Assembly (NCBI GenBank): GCA_002395235.1
Contig: DGWK01000032.1
Coordinates: 49,659 to 113,658 of the forward strand
DNA length: 64,000 bases
Direction: 5' to 3'
From: Lachnospiraceae bacterium UBA4260
GTDB lineage: Bacteria; Bacillota; Clostridia; Lachnospirales; Lachnospiraceae
Shown piece after piece: positions 16,770 to 24,441 of this stretch. The notes below the pieces were generated by a model that saw nothing but the letters and a program-made list of their open reading frames with translations, had not been told where the DNA came from and searched no databases. Position numbers and translations under genes: made by a program. Position 1 is the stretch's first letter. Each line of letters opens with the position of its first letter.

Positions 16770-17597
16770 TCAGATCCTTCTCACAACTTCCTTCACCAGC
16801 TTCTGCAGATCTTTGCCCGCGCGGTTTGCGACCTTCTGGATCTCCTCGTGAGAAGTCTCAAAAGTCGTGTTGACGATCGCCATATCCGTGATGCAGGTGA
16901 TGCCCAGGATTTTCATGCCCATGTGACGAAGAGCAATTCCTTCGCATCCGGTGCTCATGCCGACGGCGTCCGCGCCGAACATCGCATACATTTTCACTTC
17001 ATTGGGCGTCTCATAGGCGGGACCCGTGATCTGCAGATAGACGCCGTCCGCCAGCTCTATGCCCAGATCATCGGCGCATTTGTGGAGCAGCCCCTGCAGC
17101 TCTTTGTCGAAGACCGCGCTCACATCCGGGAAACGCACGCCGAGCCTGCTGTCGTTAGGGCCGATCAGCGGAGACGGCACAAAGGCGGTGTTCACATCGC
17201 TGATACACATCAAAGTGCCGGGATGGAAATTCGGATTGAGACCGCCCGCCGCGTTGGTCAGGATGATCGCCTCCACGCCCATCAGCGCCATGACGCGCAC
17301 CGGCAGAACGACCTTCTGCATGGGATAACCCTCATAGAAGTGCACGCGCCCGTTCATCAGCACTACCGGCACGGAATCGATATAGCCGAAAATATACTCT
17401 CCTTTATGGCCTTCCACCGTAGAGTGCGGGAACCCGTCGAGGTCGGAATAGGAGATCCTGGTCACCACCTCGATGTCATCAGCCAGTCCGCCCAGACCCG
17501 ATCCGAGCACGATTCCGATCTTCGGTACAAAGTCTGTGCGCTCGCGCACTGCCGCCAGAGCCTGTTCATAATCCGCCAAAACATTGTAATCTCCCAT
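16770..17597 (-). CDS. Purine nucleoside phosphorylase, trimeric PNP/MTAP family
   Basis: This 275-residue protein splits purine nucleosides with phosphate into base and ribose-1-phosphate. Seen are GSGLGG (Ser33), EGHKG (His64), the NGRVHFYEGY loop, LTNAAGGLN (114-121), GPAYETPNE (Glu196) and AVGMST (Met214). At the position of the base-binding Asn (ITN in the usual family) this protein has Asp238 in CITDMA, and STVPE is replaced by STGCE. In human PNP, an engineered Asn-to-Asp change at this place shifts preference toward adenosine, so base specificity may differ here. The gene follows mazG by 25 bases, forming a nucleotide-salvage pair. Confidence 0.93.
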   Translation of the reverse strand: MGDYNVLADYEQALAAVRERTDFVPKIGIVLGSGLGGLADDIEVVTRISYSDLDGFPHSTVEGHKGEYIFGYIDSVPVVLMNGRVHFYEGYPMQKVVLPVRVMALMGVEAIILTNAAGGLNPNFHPGTLMCISDVNTAFVPSPLIGPNDSRLGVRFPDVSAVFDKELQGLLHKCADDLGIELADGVYLQITGPAYETPNEVKMYAMFGADAVGMSTGCEGIALRHMGMKILGITCITDMAIVNTTFETSHEEIQKVANRAGKDLQKLVKEVVRRI

Positions 17598-17622
17598 TTT
17601 CTCCCCTTTCTATAACACTTTA

Positions 17623-18093
17623 TCAGTGTTTGAATCCCTTGCGCCTCTCGGCGGCACCGATCAGTTCCCTTGCTTCTTCCATGGCAGCCGCCAGATAAGG
17701 CTTCTGCCACTCGCTGCCTTCCTTCTCCGCCCGCTTGATCTCCTCCCAGGCGGCACTCTCTCTGCCCGCAGCGGGATTTTCAGCTCCGCCGAAGACGTGA
17801 GGATGTCTCCTGATCATTTTCTCAGAGACTGTGCGCGCCACATCGTCCAGCGTAAAAAGGCCTTCTTCCTCCGCTATGCAGGCGTGAAACATCACCTGAA
17901 GGAGCAGATCTCCCAGTTCTTCCCGCAGGTTCTCGGCGTCTCCTGTCTGTGTCAAAATATTGATCCCGCAGATCACCTCCGCCGCTTCTTCTATGCACTC
18001 CGGTTTGAGGCTCTCATGGGTCTGGACGCGGTCCCATGGGCATTTCACCCGCAGCTCCTGCACGATCTCTTTCAGTCTTTCAATCTCACTCAT
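17623..18093 (-). CDS. mazG: MazG-type nucleoside triphosphate pyrophosphohydrolase
   Basis: This 156-residue single-domain MazG has the metal-binding helices: CPWDRVQTHESLKP, the EEAAEV motif (about residue 36), and LREELGDLLLQVMFHA (about 56-71), then KMIRRHPHVFG. MazG enzymes hydrolyse NTPs to NMP and pyrophosphate and limit misincorporation of aberrant nucleotides. The protein is shorter than the two-domain E. coli MazG and matches single-domain forms. AGAGGAAACAG precedes the ATG. It is co-oriented and closely spaced with the PNP gene. A structured repeat lies directly upstream. Confidence 0.9.
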   Translation of the reverse strand: MSEIERLKEIVQELRVKCPWDRVQTHESLKPECIEEAAEVICGINILTQTGDAENLREELGDLLLQVMFHACIAEEEGLFTLDDVARTVSEKMIRRHPHVFGGAENPAAGRESAAWEEIKRAEKEGSEWQKPYLAAAMEEARELIGAAERRKGFKH

Positions 18094-18104
18094 CTGTTTC
18101 CTCT

Positions 18105-18275
18105 GTATAACTCAGGGGAGATGTCCCCCGCCTCTACAGGCGGTGGGAAGTAACAAACTTTCTCAGCGGCGGGTGATATCCCCCTCTGAGTTATATGATG
18201 CACACGCGTGCGGAAAGGTAGATGCTGCCCTTCGGGCAGCCCGCACGCGGCGCAGCGGCTCGCTTCGCGAGCCTT
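18105..18275 (-). repeat. Structured dispersed repeat, copy A (with AACTCAG-flanked extension)
   Basis: The core at 18198-18275 matches, on the minus strand, the copies at 22263-22341 and 39998-40075. It is a chain of hairpins: GGCTCGC-GAA-GCGAGCC, then GCGTGCGG pairing with CCGCACGC around an inner GCTGCCC-GAA-GGGCAGC. The extension to 18105 adds the inverted ends AACTCAG/CTGAGTT. It also holds a part at 18104-18173 that is shared, inverted, with 19560-19628. Confidence 0.8.
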
Positions 18276-18303
18276 GAAAGGCCCGCGCTCTTCTCTTTTT
18301 TGA

Positions 18304-18921
18304 TCAGCGGATGAAGTTCGTCGCCTGCCACTCCTCCGTCTCGGGCAGGCCGTATTTCTCCTTGCCCAGCGCGATGCTCTTCATGAGGAAGCTCATGTTG
18401 CGCGCCAGCACGCGCACCGTCTGCATGCCCTCAAGGTCCTGGGCTGCCTCGCCTTTCATCCTGCCGTGCACGCTGTTCCAGTACTGGCTGGAGGCCACGG
18501 GCATGCCGCAGATCGTGAAGTACTTGTTCAGCTCATCAAATGTGGCGGAACATCCCCCTCTTCTCGCAACTACCACGCTTGCCCCGACCTTCATGGTCTT
18601 GTCAAAATGCGTGCTGTAGAAGAGACGGTCAAGACATGCGACCAGCGTCGCGTTGGCGGACGCGTAATAGACGGGCGATGCGACCACAAGGCCGTCCGCC
18701 TCCTCGAATTTGGGAGCGATCTCGTTCACAATGTCGTCAAATACACACTGTCCGTTCTCCGCGCAGGCGTTGCACGCGATACAGCCTCTGACCGCTTTGT
18801 TGCCGACCCTGATCACCTCTGTCTCGATTCCCTGCTCCTCAAAGACCGCCACCATTTCATCGAGTGCTATGCTGGTGTTTCCGCCTTTTCTGGGACTGCC
18901 GTTCAAAATCAATACTTTCAT
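18304..18921 (-). CDS. Iron-sulfur flavoprotein-like NAD(P)H-dependent FMN reductase
   Basis: This 205-residue flavodoxin-fold protein begins MKVLILNGSPRKGGNTS, the FMN phosphate loop. It continues with a compact Cys cluster, CIACNACAENGQC (about residues 47-59). That pattern, CX2CX2CX5C, binds a 4Fe-4S cluster in Isf-type proteins. The SPVYYASANATL motif (about 81) contacts the flavin ring. It should shuttle electrons from a reduced donor in the cytoplasm, for example in oxygen or quinone detoxification. It is separated from the GNAT gene upstream by 67 bases. Inverted copies of a repeat lie on either side of the two genes. Confidence 0.9.
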   Translation of the reverse strand: MKVLILNGSPRKGGNTSIALDEMVAVFEEQGIETEVIRVGNKAVRGCIACNACAENGQCVFDDIVNEIAPKFEEADGLVVASPVYYASANATLVACLDRLFYSTHFDKTMKVGASVVVARRGGCSATFDELNKYFTICGMPVASSQYWNSVHGRMKGEAAQDLEGMQTVRVLARNMSFLMKSIALGKEKYGLPETEEWQATNFIR

Positions 18922-18988
18922 AATCCACTGCCTCCTTTATCAGACCCGCGCTGCAGGTCATTTTTGTCCATTTCAATTTAATTTCTGT

Positions 18989-19546
18989 TCATGTATGTTC
19001 GCCGATCATCTTCTCCATCCAGATCATGCTGTACCAGCGCCCGAACTTGTACCCGCACTGGTGGAAGGTCCCGACTTTGCTGTATCCCATGTGCTCATGG
19101 AACCGGGCGCTGTTATAATCCAGGTATTCGTCCGGCGTGTTCGGATATCCGATACATGCGTACAGGTTCAGGATTCCCTGCTTTCGCAGGGCTTCTTCCA
19201 GCGCCTCATAGAGCATCCGTCCCAGCCCTTGTCCGGCCGCGCCGCGCTCCAGATAGATCGACATCTCGCAGGAGCGGTCATAGGCCGCCCGGTCCTTGAA
19301 AACGCCGGCGTAGGCATATCCTTTTATAACGCCGTCTTTCTCGATGACCAGATACGGATAGCGCGTCTTGATCCGCTCGATCCGTCCCCGGAACTCCTCC
19401 GGCGTCGGCACATCATATTCAAAGGTGATGGCCGTATTCTCTACGTAATAGGAATAGATCTCCAGCAGGCGCGGGGCGTCTTCGACCGTCGCTTCCCGGA
19501 CAGAAACCGGCGCCTCTGCGTCGCCTCCACTCACTACAGTGTTCAT
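18989..19546 (-). CDS. GNAT acetyltransferase, phosphinothricin/methionine-sulfone type
   Basis: This 185-residue protein resembles the Pat/Bar/MnaT group. It has VREATVEDAPRLLEIYSYYVENTAITFEY at the N-terminus (residues 16-44), IYLERGAAGQGLGRMLYEAL for acetyl-CoA binding (about 97-116), and the family ending YNSARFHEHMGYSKVGTFHQCGYKFGRWYSMIWMEK. Such enzymes acetylate L-amino acid analogues such as methionine sulfone or phosphinothricin. GGGAGG lies 10 bases before the ATG and falls inside repeat copy D. Confidence 0.9.
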   Translation of the reverse strand: MNTVVSGGDAEAPVSVREATVEDAPRLLEIYSYYVENTAITFEYDVPTPEEFRGRIERIKTRYPYLVIEKDGVIKGYAYAGVFKDRAAYDRSCEMSIYLERGAAGQGLGRMLYEALEEALRKQGILNLYACIGYPNTPDEYLDYNSARFHEHMGYSKVGTFHQCGYKFGRWYSMIWMEKMIGEHT

Positions 19547-19559
19547 TTAAAGATTGCCT

Positions 19560-19628
19560 CCCGCCACTGAGAAAACTTGTTAATTCCCACCGCCCGGAGG
19601 CGGGGGACATCTCTCCCCTGTATTATAC
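19560..19628 (+). repeat. Repeat copy D, inverted relative to 18104-18173
   Basis: The sequence from CCCGCCACTGAGAAAACTTG to CCCCTGTATTATAC matches the reverse complement of 18104-18173 over about 68 bases with a few differences and one short gap. The pair flanks the flavoprotein and GNAT genes as inverted repeats. Confidence 0.8.
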
Positions 19629-19651
19629 TTCATCCTACCGCCCGCAACTAT

Positions 19652-19686
19652 AAAAAGTTCAAGACTTGCCTCGCAAGCCTTGAACC
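19652..19686 (-). terminator. Terminator of the UvrA-like gene
   Basis: On the minus strand GTTCAAGGCTTGC, GAG, GCAAGTCTTGAAC (one G-T mismatch) is followed by TTTTTATAG, 23 bases after the stop. Confidence 0.9.
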
Positions 19687-19708
19687 TTCTTTCCTGAAAA
19701 AGCCTTCC

Positions 19709-22207
19709 TCACAGATTCTGCCCTGTAAGGCTCTCAGCGCACTTCCGGATCTCCTCCGGCGTCCCGCAGGCGACAATCCTGCCGCCTTCTGTCCCGCCGC
19801 CGGGTCCCATATCGATGACATAGTCCGAATTTCGGATCACATCCAGGTCGTGCTCAATGACGATGACGGTCGCCCCATGTGCGATCAGTGTCTGGAATAC
19901 GTCCAGAAGGACCCGCACATCCTGCGGGTGCAGTCCTATTGTGGGCTCGTCAAAGACAAATACGGAGTCCTCCTGCCCTCTTCCCATCTCGCTGGCCAGT
20001 TTGAGGCGCTGGGCTTCTCCGCCTGAAAGGCCGGGCGTCTCCTCGCCCAGTGTCAGGTATCCCAGGCCCAGGTCATGCAGGACCTGCAGCCTTCTGTGCA
20101 GCGTGGGAAGATCCGCGCAGGCCTCCAACGCCTCGTCGACGCTCATGGCCATGAGATCCGGCAGGCTGTACTCGCGGCCGTTCCCTGTGCGGCGCCGGAT
20201 CTCAAACGCCTCCCTGCGGTATCTGGTCCCGCGGCAGTCCGGGCACGGGATATCCACATCCGGCAGGAACTGCACGTCCAGAGAGATCTCTCCCGTTCCG
20301 TCGCAGGTGGGGCAGCGCAGTTTCCCGGTGTTGTAGGAAAAATCGCCCGCCTTGTATTTGCCGGCCTTTGCCCCGGGTGTCTTCGCATACAGCTTTCGCA
20401 GTTCATCGTGCACATTGGCGTAGGTCGCCACTGTGGAGCGCACGTTGATGCCGATGGGCGTCGCGTCGATCAGCTTGACCTGCGTAATACCGGGCGCCTC
20501 GATCTTCACCACATGGAGCGGCAGTTTCTTTCCGCCGCAGACTGCTGCCAGAGCGGGCACAAGGCTCTCCAGGATGAGGGTCGTCTTTCCTGATCCCGAG
20601 ACTCCGGTGACGGCTGTCATTCTGCCCATCGGTATGTCCACACTGAGCGGGTGGACGGTGTGGAGCTGCGCAGTCTCCATGTGAATCGTTCCCCTGGAGA
20701 ACAGCTCTTCCTGTCCGATTCGGGGCCGTACTCTCATGGACGCTTCTCCGGACAGATACGGTCCGATCACCGACTGCGGATTTTTCTCCAGATCTTCTAC
20801 CGTTCCCTCCGCGATCACCGTTCCGCCGGCCGCGCCGGCATCGGGCCCCATTTCGATCATCCAGTCCGCGTGCGTCAGGACCTGCGTGTCATGGTCCACA
20901 AGGACCACCGTATTGCCGTCCGCCGCCAGGTCGTCCATGACTCCCGTCAGCCCTTTGAGATTGTGGGGATGCAGGCCGATCGAGGGCTCGTCCAGCACAT
21001 AGAGGACGCCCGTCGTCCGGTTTCGCACCGCTCTCGCCAGCTGTACGCGCTGCCGCTCTCCGGTGGAGAGCGTGGAAGCTGCCCGGTCCAAGGCCAGGTA
21101 GCCCAGTCCGAGGTCCATCAGGCGCACCGAGGTGTCAAGGAAAGACTCGCAGATGTTGACCGCCATCGGGCGCATGGACTCGGGAAGTGAATCGGGCACT
21201 TTTTTGACCCAGGGGATGAGTTCCGACAGCGTCATAGCGGCGGCCTCGTCGAGTCCGATGCCCTGCACTTTGGGAGCGCGGGCGGCCTCCGAGAGCCTGC
21301 TTCCGCGGCAGTCCGGGCAGGTCCCCTCCGCGAGAAACCGCTCGATGCGCTTCATGCCCTTCTCGTCTTTGACCTTGGACAGGGCGTTCTCCACCGTGTG
21401 GACCGCGCTGTAGTAAGTGAAATCCATCTCCGCCGTCTGCCCCGTCTGGGGGTTCAGATAGAAGATATGCTTCTTCTCGGCCGGCCCGTGGTAGACGATT
21501 TCCTTCTCTTCGGGCGTCAGGTCTTTGAAGGGGACGTCCGTGCGGACGCCCATCTCGCGGCACACGTCTTTCATCAGGGACCACATGAGCGTTCCCCACA
21601 CCACCACCGCGCCTTCGTCGATGGTCAGTTCCTCATTAGGCACCAAAGTGGATTCGTCCACGGTGCGCGTGATGCCGGTTCCCCCGCAGGTCGGGCAGGC
21701 GCCGGCGCTGTTGAAGGCCAGGTCCTCCGCCCCGGGGCCAAAAAAGTGAACCCCGCAGACCGGACACACCTGCTCGTTCATGGTCGCCACATCAAAGGAC
21801 GGGGCCAAATAGTGCCCGTTGGGGCATCTGTGGCTGGCAAGCCTGGAATAGATCAGCCTCAGGCTGTTCAGAAGCTCTGTCATCGTCCCGAAAGTGCTCC
21901 GGATGCCGGGCACGCCAGGTCTCTGGTGCAGGGCCAGCGCAGCCGGGACGTAGCGGACGTCGTCGACGTGGGCGCGCGCCGCCTGCGTCATGCGCCGGCG
22001 GGTGTAGGTCGACAGGGATTCCAGGTAGCGCCTGGACCCTTCCGCATAGAGGACGCCCAGCGCCAGAGAGGACTTCCCGGAGCCGGATACGCCCGCGACT
22101 GCGACAATCTTGTGGAGCGGAATATCCACATCTATATTCTTCAAGTTGTGTACCCTGGCGCCGCGCACCTGCATGCAGCGGGGCAGGATCTTTTTCGTTT
22201 CTGCCAT
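19709..22207 (-). CDS. UvrA-like ABC ATPase (short UvrA paralogue)
   Basis: This 832-residue protein has two ABC modules. Walker A motifs are GVSGSGKSS (about 40) and GVSGSGKTT (about 530); signatures are LSTGERQR and LSGGEAQR; Walker B regions are VLDEPSIGLHP and VFDEPTIGLHP. Zinc-type Cys clusters occur in CPVCG, CPTCGGTG and CPTCDGTG/CPDCRGTR. True UvrA has about 940 residues; the missing part is in the first module, where the UvrB-binding insertion sits. It is therefore probably a UvrA2-type paralogue linked to drug or DNA-damage tolerance, not the main excision-repair UvrA. AAGGAG precedes the start by 12 bases. Confidence 0.92.
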   Translation of the reverse strand: MAETKKILPRCMQVRGARVHNLKNIDVDIPLHKIVAVAGVSGSGKSSLALGVLYAEGSRRYLESLSTYTRRRMTQAARAHVDDVRYVPAALALHQRPGVPGIRSTFGTMTELLNSLRLIYSRLASHRCPNGHYLAPSFDVATMNEQVCPVCGVHFFGPGAEDLAFNSAGACPTCGGTGITRTVDESTLVPNEELTIDEGAVVVWGTLMWSLMKDVCREMGVRTDVPFKDLTPEEKEIVYHGPAEKKHIFYLNPQTGQTAEMDFTYYSAVHTVENALSKVKDEKGMKRIERFLAEGTCPDCRGSRLSEAARAPKVQGIGLDEAAAMTLSELIPWVKKVPDSLPESMRPMAVNICESFLDTSVRLMDLGLGYLALDRAASTLSTGERQRVQLARAVRNRTTGVLYVLDEPSIGLHPHNLKGLTGVMDDLAADGNTVVLVDHDTQVLTHADWMIEMGPDAGAAGGTVIAEGTVEDLEKNPQSVIGPYLSGEASMRVRPRIGQEELFSRGTIHMETAQLHTVHPLSVDIPMGRMTAVTGVSGSGKTTLILESLVPALAAVCGGKKLPLHVVKIEAPGITQVKLIDATPIGINVRSTVATYANVHDELRKLYAKTPGAKAGKYKAGDFSYNTGKLRCPTCDGTGEISLDVQFLPDVDIPCPDCRGTRYRREAFEIRRRTGNGREYSLPDLMAMSVDEALEACADLPTLHRRLQVLHDLGLGYLTLGEETPGLSGGEAQRLKLASEMGRGQEDSVFVFDEPTIGLHPQDVRVLLDVFQTLIAHGATVIVIEHDLDVIRNSDYVIDMGPGGGTEGGRIVACGTPEEIRKCAESLTGQNL

Positions 22208-22262
22208 GTGTGGTTGGTCTCCTTACATCATCTGTTTCAGTGGAAATCCTGCCATCTGTTCA

Positions 22263-22341
22263 AGGCTCGCGGAGCGAACCGCTGCGCCGCGTGCGGGCTG
22301 TCCCGGAGGGCGGCTTCTTCCTCTCCGCACGCGTGTGCATA
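22263..22341 (+). repeat. Structured dispersed repeat, copy B
   Basis: Same 78-79-bp core as copies A and C, from AAGGCTCGCGGAGCG to CGCACGCGTGTGCAT. The first hairpin is slightly broken here (GGCTCGC against GCGAACC). Confidence 0.8.
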
Positions 22342-22424
22342 ATGAAAAGGAGACGTGACCCGGCACGCTCTCCCTGCGCCCTTCTCACGCCTCCTGATCC
22401 CGTCCATAGTCACATCATCATAAG

Positions 22425-22508
22425 TTATTTCATCATGAGAAAGATCGGAATCTGCATAATCAATATAAACCCGATAAGGATCCAGAAATACTTATTGTTT
22501 GTCATCAT
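22425..22508 (-). CDS. 27-residue hydrophobic membrane peptide
   Basis: The small frame reads MMTNNKYFWILIGFILIMQI and ends PIFLMMK before TAA. GGAAAGGAG lies 2-5 bases before the double ATG, a strong ribosome site for so short a frame. The composition, a short polar start then one continuous hydrophobic stretch and a final Lys, is that of a single-pass small membrane protein. It could be a regulator of a neighbouring membrane protein, a toxin peptide of a type I system, or a leader peptide. An inverted repeat lies 34 bases upstream. It is not similar to any family I can name. Confidence 0.6.
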   Translation of the reverse strand: MMTNNKYFWILIGFILIMQIPIFLMMK

Positions 22509-22542
22509 TACTCCTTTCCCCGCGCCGGCATTCCGGTGACAG

Positions 22543-22581
22543 GAACATACCACTTTCGTCACAGAAAATGGCGGTATGTTC
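22543..22581. promoter_or_regulatory. Inverted repeat GAACATACC-N21-GGTATGTTC
   Basis: The perfect 9-bp arms lie upstream of the 27-residue frame and downstream of the beta-helix lipoprotein gene. There is no T-run, so it is more likely an operator or RNA hairpin than a terminator. The GAAC...GTTC arms recall LexA half-sites, but the spacing is wrong for a LexA box. Confidence 0.5.
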
Positions 22582-22621
22582 TGAAGTAATAATAGCATGT
22601 CCCAAAGGGTTGTGTCACTAG

Positions 22622-24085
22622 TCAGTGCCGCTCCCCGTCTCCGCTCGGCCTCTCGGGCGGTGTGCTCCCGTCTCCATGACCGCTTCCGTCTCCGCTCGGC
22701 TTCTCAGGCGGTGTGTTTCCGTCTCCATGGCCGGCTCTGCCCTGGCCGCCGTCACCGTGAGAAGAGCCGGAGCTTGTCTCCATCTCGATGGCCTCGCCTT
22801 CCGAAGCCGTACCTTCCGTGTACTCCTCGCCGTTAACATACAGCTTGTGACCGTTCAGATTTATGCTGCCCGCACTGCAGGTCAGGCTCGTGATATAGCT
22901 GTCACCGGTCAGAGTCCAGGTGGATCCGTCCTCGATCTCCACATAGACGTCGCCCGCCTGGCCGTCGCTGTTGATCGCGCCGCTGAAACTGCTGCTTTCC
23001 TTGAGGTACAGATTCAGCGAAGAAACTTCATCCACGATCATGTCGCCGTCAATGGTCTGCTGCGACGCCGTCATCGTCACATGGCCGCCGTTGCTGCCTT
23101 CACTTCCCCAGCCTGCTGCGGCCGCTCTCAGGAATACGCCTTCCTCATCTTCGTTTACAATAGCCGCCCCTGTCAGGTCGACGGTCGCCGTCGTATTGTT
23201 GACAAAAAATACATCGCCGTTAAGGTTCGTCAATGTCCCGCCGTTCATGGCAAAAGAGGCAAGGCCCTCATCCGCGTCGCCGGACATGGACTGATAGATC
23301 ATGACCGCCTGGTACCAGTCGGATTTGTCACCGTTCTTTTTCACATTGCTGGCTGTAAGGGTCACATTGTTGAGTGTGACAGAATTTTGGCCTTCTACGA
23401 CTACGCCCTGAGAAGCCGTGGACTCCATCTGCGCATCACTGACCGTGATATCTGCCGTAGAGTAGATGACCGGAGAACCGGTTCCCTCTGTGGTATAGCT
23501 TCCGCCCGTCACATTCACGGTGCCGCCGCCTCTGTCGGAACGAATCGCAGCAGAGCTGTTGCCGGTGGTATGGATCAGGAGGTTGGAGGCATTCATCGTG
23601 CCGCCTCCCGTCGTCATCAGGCCGCCGGAGCAATTGCCGGAGGTCTCGATCACAGAATCGGAGATATTGACTGTCGTCCCTTCCCCATAGCTGAATACGC
23701 CGTTTGCATGGGTGCCGTCGGTGTCAACCGTGATCTCGCTCAGCGTCAGCGTCGCTCCGTTTGTCGCAAAGACCGCCGCGTTGGCTCCGTAGAAATCCGC
23801 TTCGTCGCCGGAGGCCTCTCCTGTCTTGACGACGGCAACGTTGGAGTAAGAAGCTTCTTCTCCGTCCGCCGTAATCGCGTGCTCCTCGTCTGTGCTGTTC
23901 TCATAAGTATCGGTGATCTCAATCTCCTCTTTTGACGGGATCTTCGCAGTGTCTGAGGAAGCGGCGGCTGTGCTGCCGCATCCGCCGAGCACCAGGCTCA
24001 TGATCATCAGGCTCGCTGCTACCATTGCCGTTGTCTTCTTTATCATAGTCTTGTTTTCTTTCTTCATTTTGTTCTCTTTTTTCAT
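22622..24085 (-). CDS. Lipoprotein with a right-handed beta-helix (adhesin-like) domain
   Basis: The 487-residue product begins with a basic repeated MKKENK and a signal peptide ending in LVLGGC (lipobox, Cys about 36). Residues about 80-400 form repeated short strands rich in Gly, Thr, Asn and Ser (for example GGTVNVTGGSYTTEGTG). These are typical of parallel beta-helix surface proteins and polysaccharide- or adhesin-type proteins. The C-terminus is a Gly/His/Asp/Pro tail with two similar 19-residue units (DGNTPPEKPSGDGSGHG type). GAGGT is 9 bases before the first ATG. Surface location is likely; the ligand is unknown. Confidence 0.8.
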   Translation of the reverse strand: MKKENKMKKENKTMIKKTTAMVAASLMIMSLVLGGCGSTAAASSDTAKIPSKEEIEITDTYENSTDEEHAITADGEEASYSNVAVVKTGEASGDEADFYGANAAVFATNGATLTLSEITVDTDGTHANGVFSYGEGTTVNISDSVIETSGNCSGGLMTTGGGTMNASNLLIHTTGNSSAAIRSDRGGGTVNVTGGSYTTEGTGSPVIYSTADITVSDAQMESTASQGVVVEGQNSVTLNNVTLTASNVKKNGDKSDWYQAVMIYQSMSGDADEGLASFAMNGGTLTNLNGDVFFVNNTTATVDLTGAAIVNEDEEGVFLRAAAAGWGSEGSNGGHVTMTASQQTIDGDMIVDEVSSLNLYLKESSSFSGAINSDGQAGDVYVEIEDGSTWTLTGDSYITSLTCSAGSINLNGHKLYVNGEEYTEGTASEGEAIEMETSSGSSHGDGGQGRAGHGDGNTPPEKPSGDGSGHGDGSTPPERPSGDGERH

Positions 24086-24214
24086 TGCTATCTACCTCGC
24101 TATTTTTGTGCCTTTTTCGGAGAACTTCTTCATACCGTTTTCCGTTCGGTATGTAAGAAGTATAGTTCGGCAAGCTTAGCCGAAACTTAGAGTTACAAAT
24201 TTCTGAAAAAGAAA
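24086..24214. other. Upstream region of the beta-helix lipoprotein gene
   Basis: No gene. It contains AT-rich sequence and the inverted words TTCGGCAAGCTTAGCCGAA (24166-24184), a possible operator or hairpin, next to the MITE border. Confidence 0.4.
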
Positions 24215-24377
24215 GTAACTATTCAGCACCCCACGTCCCAAATGCTGCGCATTCGGGACTGTGGCGTCCAGAGGCGCTCCGCGCCTTGTCCGCCCCGGAA
24301 AAAAGATCAAAAACGTTCCGGTGAGCAAGCTCCCCGGACCTTATTTTGATCTTTTTTCCGGTGTGCTGAATAATTAC
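24215..24377 (+). mobile_element. IS66-like MITE, copy 1
   Basis: This 163-bp element has ends GTAACTATTCAGCACC and GGTGTGCTGAATAATTAC. It is nearly identical to 25669-25831 and, inverted, to 46039-46202. Inside are the hairpins GTCCC-AATGC/GCATT-GGGAC, AGGCGC-TCC-GCGCCT, and a long stem of AAAAAAGATCAAAA with its complement, ending in T6. No open frame is present. The TTGATC (24346) and AATAAT (24369) boxes, 17 bases apart, point to the Nudix gene, whose ATG is 64 bp away. Confidence 0.92.
24346..24374 (+). promoter_or_regulatory. MITE-borne outward promoter for the Nudix gene
   Basis: TTGATC, 17 bases, then AATAAT, all inside the mobile element. A second possible promoter uses the element end (TTACAA) with TATGAT 18 bases on. 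Confidence 0.55.
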
Positions 24378-24441
24378 AAAAAAAGAATTTCTTGTGCTAT
24401 GATAGGCTGGTATTTCATTCAATGTTATTGAGGTAGAAAAA

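Noticed and set aside
22543..22581. LexA (SOS) box near the UvrA-like gene
   Set aside because: A LexA box needs GAAC-N4-GTTC. Here the half-sites are separated far more widely, so I list it only as an inverted repeat.
22622..23935. Long plus-strand open frame opposite the beta-helix lipoprotein
   Set aside because: It is the complement of a well-supported gene with signal peptide and domain, and has no ribosome site or homology. The same applies to the long opposite frames at 26727-27566, 48547-50271, 53879-55057 and 58907-60547.
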